Assembly (NCBI RefSeq): GCF_009184425.1
Contig: NZ_WELG01000002.1
Span: 620,001-684,000 of the forward strand
From: Flagellimonas olearia
Lineage (GTDB): Bacteria > Bacteroidota > Bacteroidia > Flavobacteriales > Flavobacteriaceae
Reading direction: 5' to 3'
Length of the DNA stretch: 64,000 nt
Under the pieces are notes generated by a model, which worked only from the letters and a program-made list of their open reading frames with translations, had not been told where the DNA came from and made no database searches. The translations under genes and the position numbers were made by a program. The stretch's first letter is position 1, and each line of letters starts with the position of its first letter. Below, one piece after another: positions 8,033 through 16,590 of the stretch.

Positions 8033-9647
8033 AAAAAAGCTCCTCATTCCCATTTTGGCGGCAATCGTTTTGGTGGGGGCAAGTGGTTTTGCCGTAAAGA
8101 GTGATTTTTTTGAAATCGCAAAACAGATTGAAATCTTCACCACGCTTTTCAAGGAATTGAACATGAACTATGTGGATGAGACCAATCCTGCGGAACTCAT
8201 GGATTCTGCCATCAAGAACATGTTGGGCGAATTGGACCCCTACACACAGTTTTTGAACGAACAGGATGTTGAGGCCTACAAAATCAATAACGCTGGGGAA
8301 TATTCAGGAATTGGGGCCGTAGTACGGTCCTATGAAAGCAAACTGCTCATTGTGGAACCTTACGAGGGTTATGCCGCAGACAAGGCCGGCCTAAAGGCCG
8401 GGGATGAAATCATAAAAATTGGGGAGACCAAGGTTTCCGATTTTGACGATGATGCCGGGGAACTTCTTAAAGGGGCTGCAAATACCAGTGTGGAGGTAAC
8501 CTACGTGAGACAAGGGGAAACCAAAACGGCCACCATTACCCGTGAAGGGGTTGAAGTGGATGCTGTTCCCTTTTACGACATGATCGATGAAAAAACCGGA
8601 TATATTGTACTTTCCCGTTTCAACCGAAAGGCTTCCGGCCAGACCAAATCTGCCCTGCAGGATCTAAAGGGCCGTGGTGCCGAAAGATTGGTGTTGGATT
8701 TACGTGGAAACCCCGGCGGGCTGCTCTCAGAAGCCATCAATGTAACGAATCTCTTTGTCCCAAAGGGTGAGCTCATTGTCACCACTAAATCCAAAGTCAA
8801 GAAGTTCAATCAGGAATACCGTACCAAAAATCAACCTGAGGATGAAGATATTCCATTGGTGGTCTTGGTGGATGGTAGCAGCGCTTCGGCCAGTGAAATT
8901 GTATCCGGTGGATTACAGGATTTGGACCGGGCCGTGGTCATGGGAGCCCGTAGTTTTGGAAAAGGACTGGTGCAACGTCCTTTGAAGCTTACCTATGGAA
9001 CCCAATTAAAAGTCACCATATCCCGTTATTTTACACCTTCAGGCAGATGCATCCAAGCCTTGGATTACTGGCATCGGGATGAGGAAGGAAATGCCGTGCG
9101 AAACACCAATTTTAAGGAGTTTTCCACCCGAAACGGGCGTAAGGTCCAAGATGGTGGCGGGGTAATGCCCGATGTGGTGATTAATTCCCTGCGAACCAAT
9201 TCCCTCATAGATGCCTTGGAGCAAAACAATATTGTTTTTGATTTTGCCACGGACTATTATTACGACCATTCTTTTGATTCGGTAGACGATTTTACTTTCT
9301 CCGATACAGATTACACTGCATTCAAAAAATACGCCCAGGAGCAGAATTTTTCCTTCCAAACCGAAACCGAGTCCATATTGGAACAATCCATCAACGCTGA
9401 TGACACCCTATTGGGCCCTGATGTACAGGAAAAATACAAAGACCTTCTCCTTGCTGTAAACCGCGGAAAAATATCGGCCTTGGATACCTATCAGAATGAA
9501 ATCCAAAAGAATCTGGAAGATGAAATCATCACCCGTTATTTTTACAAGGATGGACTTTATGCCTACTATCTACAGCACGATGATGCCATTTTAACCGCAA
9601 AAGAGCTTCTTTCCAATGCTTCCAAGTACTCGGAAATCCTGAGGTAA
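8016..9647 (+). CDS. S41-family C-terminal processing protease
   Basis: A 543-residue protein with an N-terminal membrane anchor or signal (LLIPILAAIVLVGASGFAV). A PDZ domain covers about residues 90-175 (GLKAGDEIIKIGETKV). The S41 core has the Ser/Lys dyad: Ser291 in DGSSASASEIVSG and Lys316 in GARSFGKGLVQ, 25 residues apart as in CtpA, CtpB and Prc. The residues after about 400 are a C-terminal extension. Such enzymes trim or degrade periplasmic proteins. The start overlaps rnpA by 17 bases, implying translational coupling. A hairpin followed by Ts begins 32 bases downstream. Confidence 0.94.
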   Translation: MKATTKKKLLIPILAAIVLVGASGFAVKSDFFEIAKQIEIFTTLFKELNMNYVDETNPAELMDSAIKNMLGELDPYTQFLNEQDVEAYKINNAGEYSGIGAVVRSYESKLLIVEPYEGYAADKAGLKAGDEIIKIGETKVSDFDDDAGELLKGAANTSVEVTYVRQGETKTATITREGVEVDAVPFYDMIDEKTGYIVLSRFNRKASGQTKSALQDLKGRGAERLVLDLRGNPGGLLSEAINVTNLFVPKGELIVTTKSKVKKFNQEYRTKNQPEDEDIPLVVLVDGSSASASEIVSGGLQDLDRAVVMGARSFGKGLVQRPLKLTYGTQLKVTISRYFTPSGRCIQALDYWHRDEEGNAVRNTNFKEFSTRNGRKVQDGGGVMPDVVINSLRTNSLIDALEQNNIVFDFATDYYYDHSFDSVDDFTFSDTDYTAFKKYAQEQNFSFQTETESILEQSINADDTLLGPDVQEKYKDLLLAVNRGKISALDTYQNEIQKNLEDEIITRYFYKDGLYAYYLQHDDAILTAKELLSNASKYSEILR

Positions 9648-9678
9648 GTTTTTGTTTTTGATGTAATATCGCATCGAC

Positions 9679-9700
9679 AGGCCAAATAGAATGGCCTTTT
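9679..9700 (+). terminator. Rho-independent terminator after the S41 protease gene
   Basis: AGGCCA (9679-9684) and TGGCCT (9692-9697) form a 6-bp stem with a 7-base loop, followed by a short T run. It ends the MBL-to-S41 gene run before the next cluster. Confidence 0.6.
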
Positions 9701-9780
9701 CATCAACTCAAAACCCGCAACGGTCAGATCAGGGGGTATTCTTGTTCTTGTTTCCGTATTTTTCCTAAAATCTTACCCCA

Positions 9781-10791
9781 ATGACCTACACCTTTATAAC
9801 CTTGGCTTTTGTGGGCCTTATACTTTTCTATTGGCTCTATGTTTTGGTATCAAATTGCTTTCGAACACATTTTTCATTATTTAACGCACAAAAGAACGGT
9901 TTGGTTCCTGTAATGCAGGCCACTATTCTCTCCACAAAAACCCTAAAACCCGGAAAACATCCTTGGCTGGAAATCCAGATAGTCTTGGAGAATTTCGTGG
10001 GTCATACCATTCATAGGACCATTAGGTTTAGGGACAACCAGCCCCAATTGGAGCGGTTTGTGCCTGATAAAGTAATCCACGTAGGGTTAGACCTCACCAA
10101 ACGACCCCATGACCCAGTTCTGCCCATGTATATCAAGCAACCGACCTCCATGGTTTTTGTGCTCTTCTGCAGTTTGCTCACCATTGGATATATTGCCGGG
10201 TGCTATTTTCTTGTGGGCGAAGCCCTTTCAAGAATCTATCTTTTACCCAAAACATACGAACGGGTTTTTGCTACTTCAGCTGTCTGGCAATTGGGTCTTG
10301 CCTTTGTGGTTGTTTCCATTGTTCTTCGGTGGCTCCTGACACGAATGGGCCTATTTGTAAAAGAATCTACCAAATTGCAAAATTGGGACCTGTTTTATAA
10401 AGGTTTGGGTACCACAGCAATAGTCAAGGAATATAGAGATACGGGAATATTGATCAATGAGAATCCGAAGGTTGAGTTTCTTTACACTTTTATGGATTAT
10501 TCTGGACAAATTGTTAAGGGAAAAGATCAAAAAGTGGTGGAAAAATTGAAAACTGCCAAGCTATCCATGATGAGCGATAAGGAAATCATGTATTTGCCCG
10601 ATGATCCATCCATTTCTCGAATGTTGGAAAATCTAGGCGACCATGGCACCCAGAAGACTATAGGTTTTTTATATGAAATTAGGTCTATTTGTCTTTTCGG
10701 TAATTGTTGTGTCCTTTTTTTGTATGGATATATTCCAAAAATGATAGGCTCTCATATGTCCAGTCTATATCCCTTTTTTAGTACATTGTAA
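9781..10791 (+). CDS. Membrane protein, possibly DUF3592-like
   Basis: A 336-residue protein with hydrophobic segments near residues 3-25, 120-145, 160-185 and 295-315, and soluble stretches of beta-rich character between them (for example VMQATILSTKTLKPGKHPWLEIQIVLEN and GTTAIVKEYRDTGILINENPKVEFLYTF). The repeated theme of a short transmembrane part followed by an 'A-x-I...N-P...V-x-F-x-Y/F' strand resembles DUF3592-type proteins, but I am not certain. The function is unknown. Its stop codon overlaps the start of the DUF2157 gene (TAATG), so it belongs to the four-gene membrane cluster. Confidence 0.6.
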   Translation: MTYTFITLAFVGLILFYWLYVLVSNCFRTHFSLFNAQKNGLVPVMQATILSTKTLKPGKHPWLEIQIVLENFVGHTIHRTIRFRDNQPQLERFVPDKVIHVGLDLTKRPHDPVLPMYIKQPTSMVFVLFCSLLTIGYIAGCYFLVGEALSRIYLLPKTYERVFATSAVWQLGLAFVVVSIVLRWLLTRMGLFVKESTKLQNWDLFYKGLGTTAIVKEYRDTGILINENPKVEFLYTFMDYSGQIVKGKDQKVVEKLKTAKLSMMSDKEIMYLPDDPSISRMLENLGDHGTQKTIGFLYEIRSICLFGNCCVLFLYGYIPKMIGSHMSSLYPFFSTL

Positions 10792-11747
10792 TGGATATGT
10801 CTAAAATTACAAGGGAAGATATTCAAATCATTGGCCGTTGCAGCAATTGGTCGGAAAATGGTGTTTCCAAAACTTTGGCGCACACTGTTTATGCCGATAA
10901 GTCCTCATGGCTTGCGTTTTTAAGGATTTTGTTCCTCGGCATTGGGGCTTCATTTACGGTTGCCGGAATCATTTTTTTCTTTGCCTACAATTGGGCCGAC
11001 CTCAATAAGTTCGTAAAGCTTGGGTTACTGGAGGGCTTGGTGCTCCTGGTTGCTCTTGGGGTTCTTTTTTTCAAAACAAACCCCTTGATCAAAAAAACAT
11101 TGCTTGCAGCAGCTGCGGTACTTGTCGGAGCTTCATTAGCGGTCTTTGGGCAAGTTTATCAAACTGGGGCCAATGCGTATGATTTCTTTTTGGCTTGGGT
11201 CTTGTTCATTTCGCTATGGGTCATTATATCCCGCTTTGCTCCTTTGTGGATCATCTATATTGCACTGATCAACACCACCATCTTTCTGTATGCGGACCAA
11301 GTGGCCCAAGATTGGTCAGAATTTTTTGTGATCAACTTCCTGTTTGTCGTCAACCTTTTCTTCTTGATTGGCTTTTTGTTGATTTCAAAGTTTAAGCCTG
11401 ATCGAAAATTTCCCGCTTGGTCCACCCATTTGCTTGCGTTGGCCATAACTGTCATTGGGACCATAGGTATCTCAATGGGAATTTTTGAAGACCCAGAGCC
11501 TTTGTTTTGGATCCTGTTTGTCTTGGTAGGAATTTCCTATGGATTGGGTATTTGGTATGGATTAAAGGCCCATAACACCTTTTATTTGGCCATCATATCC
11601 TTTAGTGTCATCCTCATTATCTGCACCTTGCTCCTTCGGGTATCGGAAGGAGCCGGTATGCTTTTTATCATTGGCCTATTTATCATTGGTAGTGTCACCG
11701 TATTGATCAAAATCTTAATGGAACTTCAACGTAAATGGACAAGGTAA
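10791..11747 (+). CDS. DUF2157 multi-pass membrane protein
   Basis: A 318-residue protein. A short soluble N-terminus (ITREDIQIIGRCSNW) is followed by about eight to ten transmembrane segments, with the pattern GIGASFTVAGIIFFFAYNW and AAAAVLVGASLAVFGQVYQTGANAYDFF that marks DUF2157. The start codon overlaps the stop of the upstream gene, and its own stop overlaps the DUF4401 gene by 13 bases. DUF2157, DUF4401 and GDYXXLXY proteins are commonly encoded together in many Gram-negative bacteria. No biochemical role is known to me; an envelope complex is the reasonable inference. Confidence 0.85.
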   Translation: MDMSKITREDIQIIGRCSNWSENGVSKTLAHTVYADKSSWLAFLRILFLGIGASFTVAGIIFFFAYNWADLNKFVKLGLLEGLVLLVALGVLFFKTNPLIKKTLLAAAAVLVGASLAVFGQVYQTGANAYDFFLAWVLFISLWVIISRFAPLWIIYIALINTTIFLYADQVAQDWSEFFVINFLFVVNLFFLIGFLLISKFKPDRKFPAWSTHLLALAITVIGTIGISMGIFEDPEPLFWILFVLVGISYGLGIWYGLKAHNTFYLAIISFSVILIICTLLLRVSEGAGMLFIIGLFIIGSVTVLIKILMELQRKWTR

Positions 11748-12811
11748 AAGAAATCAAAACGCTTTTGGATACCATAGGTGCTGATGAGGGACCTTCTTTT
11801 TCGTATGATGAAAATGCCATCAAAACGGAATATGCCAAACAGCACAGAAGAAGGTCCAATTTGGTCATCAAGGTGCTTTCTGTTTTTGGAATCCTTTTTG
11901 CCACAATTGCTTTTTTTGGATTTTTGGCCCTTTTGGGCATCTATGATTCTGAACTGGGAATGCTACTTTTGGGAAGCATTCTTATTACGCTGTCCTTGCT
12001 ATTGAATGTAAAATTTGATACCCTCATCATCGATACCTTCGGGGCATCCATTTATGTGCTTGGCATTGTTTTGATAGTCTTTGGTTTGGCTTCATTTGAT
12101 CTACATGAAGACCTTATAACCCTTCTGGTCATCAGTATTGCCCTATGCTCCCTGTTCATTGTTCAAAACTATATCGTCTCCTTTATATCGGTATTGGTCA
12201 TTGCCTCTTGCTTTTTGGTTTTGATTTTTTCCAACGATTTGTTTGAATTGCTCCATTTTTACTTGGCCTTTTACGCTCTCGCTTTGGCATATTGTTCTTT
12301 TAATGAATCCCTATTCTTGACTTCAGGGATCAAGATGTCTAAAGTATATGGCCCGCTTCGCGTAGGATTGATCTTTTCATTGCTGTTTGGTCTTGTTGCT
12401 GTGGGTATCAACCAACTTGCCCCACTATCCCAAAACTTAAATTGGACCTCTTCCCTTGTCCATATTTTAATCATACTATATCTGGTGGGGCCTATTACAA
12501 AAACGCTTGGTGTAGATTCCAAAACCACAAAGATTTGGATATATGCCCTCGCTGGCCTAACCCTTTTGCCCACACTTTTTGCCCCATCGATTTCGGGAGC
12601 GCTTTTAATTGTATTGCTCAGTTTTAGGGTGCATCACAAAACAGGCTTGGGTATTGGTGTAGTGGCCTTGATCTATTTCATCATACAATATTACTATGAT
12701 CTTAACTTGACCCTCTTGGTCAAATCCATGCTGCTTTTTTCATCTGGAGTGGTCTTTCTTCTGTTTTATATCTTTTTAACCAAAAAGTCCCGTGGGAATG
12801 AAAAAGTATAG
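11735..12811 (+). CDS. DUF4401 multi-pass membrane protein
   Basis: A 358-residue protein with a soluble N-terminal stretch of about 45 residues and then about ten hydrophobic segments (for example VIKVLSVFGILFATIAFFGFLALLGIYDS). It fits DUF4401, the usual partner of DUF2157, and the two share the layout of a cytoplasmic N-tail and a hydrophobic helical bundle, suggesting common ancestry. It overlaps both the preceding and following genes by 13-14 bases, which points to coupled translation. Function unknown. Confidence 0.82.
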   Translation: MDKVKEIKTLLDTIGADEGPSFSYDENAIKTEYAKQHRRRSNLVIKVLSVFGILFATIAFFGFLALLGIYDSELGMLLLGSILITLSLLLNVKFDTLIIDTFGASIYVLGIVLIVFGLASFDLHEDLITLLVISIALCSLFIVQNYIVSFISVLVIASCFLVLIFSNDLFELLHFYLAFYALALAYCSFNESLFLTSGIKMSKVYGPLRVGLIFSLLFGLVAVGINQLAPLSQNLNWTSSLVHILIILYLVGPITKTLGVDSKTTKIWIYALAGLTLLPTLFAPSISGALLIVLLSFRVHHKTGLGIGVVALIYFIIQYYYDLNLTLLVKSMLLFSSGVVFLLFYIFLTKKSRGNEKV

Positions 12812-13286
12812 TACAATCATCATTGTGGTCAACCTCGTGGCCTTTTTTGTTTTTTTCAATCACTCCATTCTTAAAAAAGAAGCGCTTTTGGAGCAGGGTG
12901 AACTGATTCTTCTAGAGCTGGCTCCCGTGGACCCACGGTCACTGATGCAGGGGGATTATATGCGGTTGCGGTACACGCTTTCAGAAGATATCAACAGCGA
13001 CAGTATTCCCAAACGCGGGTTTTGCGTAGTGGGCTTGGATACCCATGGGGTTGCCCAGAAAAAAAGGTTTCAAAAAGATAGGACCCCGCTTGGCCAAAAC
13101 GAATATCTTATTGAATACACTTCCCAAAATCGATCGAACATCAATATTGGTGCGGAATCCTATTTTTTCCAAGAAGGAGAAGCGGAAAAATATGAATCTG
13201 CGGAATATGGCGCTGTAAAAGTGGATAAAAAGGGCAACAGTATTTTGGTGGGATTATACGATGCAGACCTTAAAAAAATAGAATAA
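12798..13286 (+). CDS. GDYXXLXY domain protein, membrane-anchored
   Basis: A 162-residue protein. ATG at 12798 is preferred over an in-frame GTG two codons earlier. One N-terminal hydrophobic helix (YSTIIIVVNLVAFFVFFNHSIL) anchors a periplasmic domain that holds the family motif as GDYMRLRY, preceded by LLELAPVDPRSLMQ. The 'PVDPRSLxxGDY' block is the hallmark of this family. It overlaps the DUF4401 gene by 14 bases and closes the cluster. The domain presumably acts outside the inner membrane together with the two multi-pass proteins; the task is unknown. Confidence 0.85.
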   Translation: MKKYSTIIIVVNLVAFFVFFNHSILKKEALLEQGELILLELAPVDPRSLMQGDYMRLRYTLSEDINSDSIPKRGFCVVGLDTHGVAQKKRFQKDRTPLGQNEYLIEYTSQNRSNINIGAESYFFQEGEAEKYESAEYGAVKVDKKGNSILVGLYDADLKKIE

Positions 13287-13301
13287 ATCCTATTTTTGGG
13301 C

Positions 13302-14537
13302 ATGCAACAACTCAAGGTCTGTGAACTTTTTGCCGGGGTAGGCGGTTTTCGATTGGGTCTGGAAAAAACCGGACACTACAAAATAGTTTTTAGCAATCAA
13401 TGGGAACCCTCGACCAAGACCCAGCATGCATCCAAGGTCTACGAGGCTCGTTTTGGTCCAGAAAACCATTCCAACACCAACATTGAGGAAGTTCCCACCG
13501 CAGAAATTCCCGACCATGACATTTTGGTGGGTGGTTTTCCGTGCCAGGACTATTCCGTGGCCACCTCACTTAAAAATTCAAAAGGACTACTAGGCAAAAA
13601 AGGGGTGCTGTGGTGGTCCATCCATCGTATTCTGACTGAAAAAAAGACCAAGCCCAAATACCTTTTCTTGGAAAATGTGGATCGGCTTTTAAAGTCTCCA
13701 TCATCGCAAAGAGGGCGTGATTTTGCGGTTATGCTCCGCAGCTTATCCGATTTGGGTTATGCTGTGGAATGGCGTGTGATCAATGCCGCAGATTACGGGA
13801 TGCCACAGCGCCGAAGGCGCGTTTTTTTTCTAGCCTATCATACATCCACCCCTCTTTATTCCACACTCAAAAAGACAAATCCAAAGGATTGGATGTTCAA
13901 AGATGGTGTAGTTTGTAGCGCTTTTCCAATTGAAAATATAAATCAACCCCTTGCTTCCTTTGATTTGGATGAAGATTTGGTTTCGTTGTCCAAACAGTTT
14001 AACACAGAGCAAAAATTATCTCCTTTTTTAAATACTGGTTTATGTATTGATGGAAAGGTATATACCCAAAAAACTGCTCCTTCCTTTGATGGAAACCGTA
14101 CCTTGCTTTCAGATATTTTGGAGAACGGGTCGGCTGACCCAAGTTTGTATATCAATACAAATGATCTTGAAAAATGGACATATTTAAAAGGGGCCAAAAA
14201 AGAAATACGCAAGACCAGTACAGGTTTTGAATACAATTATAGCGAGGGAAGCATGGTGTTTCCCGATGCACTCGATCAACCTTCCAGAACCATTATAACC
14301 GGAGAAGGGGGCAAGTCGCCCTCCCGGTTTAAGCACGTGGTCCAAACCTCCAAGGGACTACGAAGACTCTCCCCCATTGAACTGGAACGGTTGAACATGT
14401 TTCCCGACAATCACACCTTACTGGATGGAATCCCAGATGCCAAACGGGCATTTTTTATGGGTAACGCCCTTGTTGTAGGTATTGTGGAACAAATAGGTTC
14501 TGCCCTGTTCCACAAAATATCCCAACTTGAAAAGTAA
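13302..14537 (+). CDS. DNA (cytosine-5)-methyltransferase
   Basis: ATG at 13302 is preferred to an in-frame TTG two codons earlier. The 411-residue protein shows the ordered C5-methyltransferase motifs: I (ELFAGVGGFRLGL) for AdoMet binding, IV (GGFPCQDYS) with catalytic Cys81, VI (FLENVDRLL) with Glu124, VIII (YGMPQRRRRVFFLA), a variable target-recognition region of about 150 residues, IX (RRLSPIELERLNMFPD) and X (GNALVVGIVEQIG). The target sequence cannot be read. It ends inside the start of a small gene that may be the matching restriction enzyme. The pair sits between a conserved membrane cluster and metabolic genes, as an insertion would. Confidence 0.93.
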   Translation: MQQLKVCELFAGVGGFRLGLEKTGHYKIVFSNQWEPSTKTQHASKVYEARFGPENHSNTNIEEVPTAEIPDHDILVGGFPCQDYSVATSLKNSKGLLGKKGVLWWSIHRILTEKKTKPKYLFLENVDRLLKSPSSQRGRDFAVMLRSLSDLGYAVEWRVINAADYGMPQRRRRVFFLAYHTSTPLYSTLKKTNPKDWMFKDGVVCSAFPIENINQPLASFDLDEDLVSLSKQFNTEQKLSPFLNTGLCIDGKVYTQKTAPSFDGNRTLLSDILENGSADPSLYINTNDLEKWTYLKGAKKEIRKTSTGFEYNYSEGSMVFPDALDQPSRTIITGEGGKSPSRFKHVVQTSKGLRRLSPIELERLNMFPDNHTLLDGIPDAKRAFFMGNALVVGIVEQIGSALFHKISQLEK

Positions 14538-15135
14538 GTTCTTATCCGACCTTTCCAAAGAAAAACAACTGGCCCCATTACTGGATTTTTATTACCAAAA
14601 GCACCTACAGCAATATGCTTTTGAGCGGGTTTCAAATCTAGAGCAACAGTGGAAGGGCATAGATCTTATCCTTGAGCACAAAACCTCAAAAAAACTATTC
14701 TATCTGGACGAGAAAGCCCAATTGGATTATGTAAACGAGAGTTTGCCCACTTTTGCTTTTGAACTTTTTTATCATAAAAATGGATATCAAAAACAAGGTT
14801 GGTTGTTCGATAATTCCAAAAAAACACATTTTTATGCCTTGGTTACTAGTATTTTTTCCGATGAAGAAAAGATGTTCACTTCATGCAACATCACCTTTGT
14901 AAACCGAAAAAAATTGATTGGCCATCTGGTTGATTTAAATCTGACAGAGGAGCATTTGACCAAAGTTATCCGAAACAACGCGCAAACTAATGGAAAATTG
15001 ATTTTGGAAAGCCTTCATCCCAAAAAAGAGGGATTTCTCTTTTTTTCTACGTCAAACAAAGCAGAAAAACCTATAAATCTTGTTCTAAGACTGGAGTTTT
15101 TAGTTGAAATCGGGGTTGCAAAAAGGTTGATATAA
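14527..15135 (+). CDS. Possible type II restriction endonuclease (PD-(D/E)XK-like)
   Basis: A 202-residue protein not recognised from any named family. It starts with TTG at 14527, overlapping the methyltransferase stop by 11 bases; no ATG is available nearby. Residues 44-63 read KGIDLIL...LFYLDEKAQ, in which Asp46 and Asp61-x-Lys63 have the spacing of a PD-(D/E)XK nuclease core (Asp, about 15 residues, D/E-x-K) with hydrophobic strands on both sides. The remainder is mixed alpha/beta and lysine-rich. Position directly behind a C5 methyltransferase, tight overlap and lower GC than neighbours favour a restriction partner. An unrelated R-M-associated protein remains possible. It converges with elaA at a one-base gap. 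Confidence 0.55.
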   Translation: MKSKFLSDLSKEKQLAPLLDFYYQKHLQQYAFERVSNLEQQWKGIDLILEHKTSKKLFYLDEKAQLDYVNESLPTFAFELFYHKNGYQKQGWLFDNSKKTHFYALVTSIFSDEEKMFTSCNITFVNRKKLIGHLVDLNLTEEHLTKVIRNNAQTNGKLILESLHPKKEGFLFFSTSNKAEKPINLVLRLEFLVEIGVAKRLI

Positions 15136-15136
15136 T

Positions 15137-15577
15137 CTAATTTTTTGTCATTTTCACATGGGGAATGCCATCTTCCAAGTATTCGTCCCCAACGCGTTTA
15201 AAACCCAATTCCGTATAAAATTTTAATAGGTAGGTTTGGGCGGATATTTCAACAATGGTGTTGGGAAATCTTTCTGTGATTACCTCTAAAGAAGCCTCCA
15301 TAATCTGTTTGCCATACCCATATTTACGCTGATCGGCAGCTACCACTACCCTGCCTATGCTGGTATTTTTAAAATAGTCGCCAGGCTTAAAAATCCGGGT
15401 ATAGGCCACCACTTCATTTTCTTTTAACCCAACTATATGAAGTGCTTTCTGGTCCTTGTTGTCCAAATCTTGGTACACACAGTCTTGCTCTACCACAAAT
15501 ACCTCGCTTCGCAAACGCATAATTTGGTAGAGTTCCATGTTGGATAGTTCATCAAAAGTCTTGGTAACTATTTCCAT
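15137..15577 (-). CDS. GNAT-family N-acetyltransferase, ElaA type
   Basis: A 146-residue protein with the ElaA signature near the N-terminus (ELYQIMRLRSEVFVVEQ then CVYQDLDNKDQKALHI) and the GNAT acetyl-CoA pocket as IGRVVVAADQRKYGYGKQIM, ending with the strand-turn YTELGFKRVGDEYLEDGIPH. It should transfer an acetyl group from acetyl-CoA; the acceptor is unknown. It is cytoplasmic. It lies downstream of rpiB on the same strand with a 62-base gap and could be co-transcribed. Confidence 0.9.
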   Translation of the reverse strand: MEIVTKTFDELSNMELYQIMRLRSEVFVVEQDCVYQDLDNKDQKALHIVGLKENEVVAYTRIFKPGDYFKNTSIGRVVVAADQRKYGYGKQIMEASLEVITERFPNTIVEISAQTYLLKFYTELGFKRVGDEYLEDGIPHVKMTKN

Positions 15578-15639
15578 GAATGTTGGACCATACTATTTTG
15601 GAATGATCGGCACCAATGAGAATGGTACTTCCTTAATTC

Positions 15640-16071
15640 TTAACTGCAAGGAATTTTATCTATTCTTCGTTCATGCCTACCACCATCAAACTTTGTGTTC
15701 AAAAAGGTTTCTACCATGTCCAAGGCTTGTGGCAAGGCAATAAATCGTGCAGGTAGACTTAGGATATTGGCATTGTTGTGCTCGCGCGCAAGGGCCGTGA
15801 TTTCCTTGTTCCAACAAAGGGCACCCCTAACCTTTTGATGTTTGTTTATGGTCATGGCGGCACCATTACCGCTTCCACAGATTACTATTCCCATATCAAC
15901 CTTACCTTCTTCAACATCTGACGCAACAGGATGGGCAAAGTCAGGATAATCCACGCTATCCGTACCATCGGTACCATAATTGACAATATCAATACCTTTG
16001 GATTTCAATAGTCCTATAATGGCCAATTTATAGTCGGTTCCAGCGTGATCGTTTCCAATGGCAATTTTCAT
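15640..16071 (-). CDS. rpiB: Ribose 5-phosphate isomerase B
   Basis: A 143-residue protein of the RpiB/LacAB family: MKIAIGNDHAG at the N-terminus, catalytic Cys65 in VICGSGNGAAMTINK (the GSGNG phosphate-binding loop), and REHNNANILSLPARFI with His98. It interconverts ribose 5-phosphate and ribulose 5-phosphate in the pentose phosphate pathway. Its promoter is readable: TACCTTTG on the minus strand at 16105-16098, 26 bases before the ATG, and a 9-bp inverted repeat lies just upstream of that box. Confidence 0.96.
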   Translation of the reverse strand: MKIAIGNDHAGTDYKLAIIGLLKSKGIDIVNYGTDGTDSVDYPDFAHPVASDVEEGKVDMGIVICGSGNGAAMTINKHQKVRGALCWNKEITALAREHNNANILSLPARFIALPQALDMVETFLNTKFDGGRHERRIDKIPCS

Positions 16072-16097
16072 AGTGCATGTATTAAGATGGTGGATTG

Positions 16098-16105
16098 CAA
16101 AGGTA
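16098..16105 (-). promoter_or_regulatory. rpiB promoter -7 box
   Basis: The minus strand reads TACCTTTG, an exact match to the Bacteroidetes TAnnTTTG element, ending 26 bases before the rpiB start codon. No clear TTG at -33 is seen. Confidence 0.55.
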
Positions 16106-16117
16106 CGATTCTTTTTG

Positions 16118-16146
16118 AGTGCGTGTGTTGATAAAAAACACGCACT
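16118..16146. repeat. 9-bp perfect inverted repeat upstream of rpiB
   Basis: AGTGCGTGT (16118-16126) and ACACGCACT (16138-16146) are perfect reverse complements separated by 11 bases. The repeat lies 12-41 bases upstream of the rpiB -7 box, where a -33 element or an operator would be. There is no T run on either side, so a terminator is less likely than a protein-binding site. Confidence 0.45.
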
Positions 16147-16590
16147 TCTTGCATTTTGTTGTTTTACAATGAATTACGTTTTTACCCATTTTGTTGATCG
16201 TTTTAAGAAAACTTGGAGCAATTAAATTTTGTAATTCTAAAAAATACTTACAATAGAAGAATTTCCTTTGGTTCGACCACTAATCCATTAAAAATTAATC
16301 AACCAATTGGAAACATTATTTCACCGTAATTAACATTAAAGACATATTAAGTTTTCAATAAATTCATGTTGAAAACGGTTATTAAAAATCGTTCATAAAA
16401 AACATAACCTTTTGATTTCTATAAATATTCATAACTGAAAAATTGTCAATAAAATTTTCTTCCTGTTCAAAGCAATTTTTTTTCGGAAATATTATTCCAC
16501 ATTTCAACATACTATCATAATCACCATTTTTAATTTTTAAAAAAAGAAAGAAAAGAGATTATATTGATTATTGTTGATAAAAGCGGTTAA

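Noticed and set aside
13302-15135. A mobile element carrying the restriction-modification genes
   Set aside because: No transposase, integrase, terminal repeat or target duplication was found at either side; transfer remains likely only by gene type and base composition.
16169-16225. 18-codon open frame in the rpiB-rnr space
   Set aside because: Very short, no ribosome-binding or promoter support, in a region with strong AT bias where such frames occur by chance.
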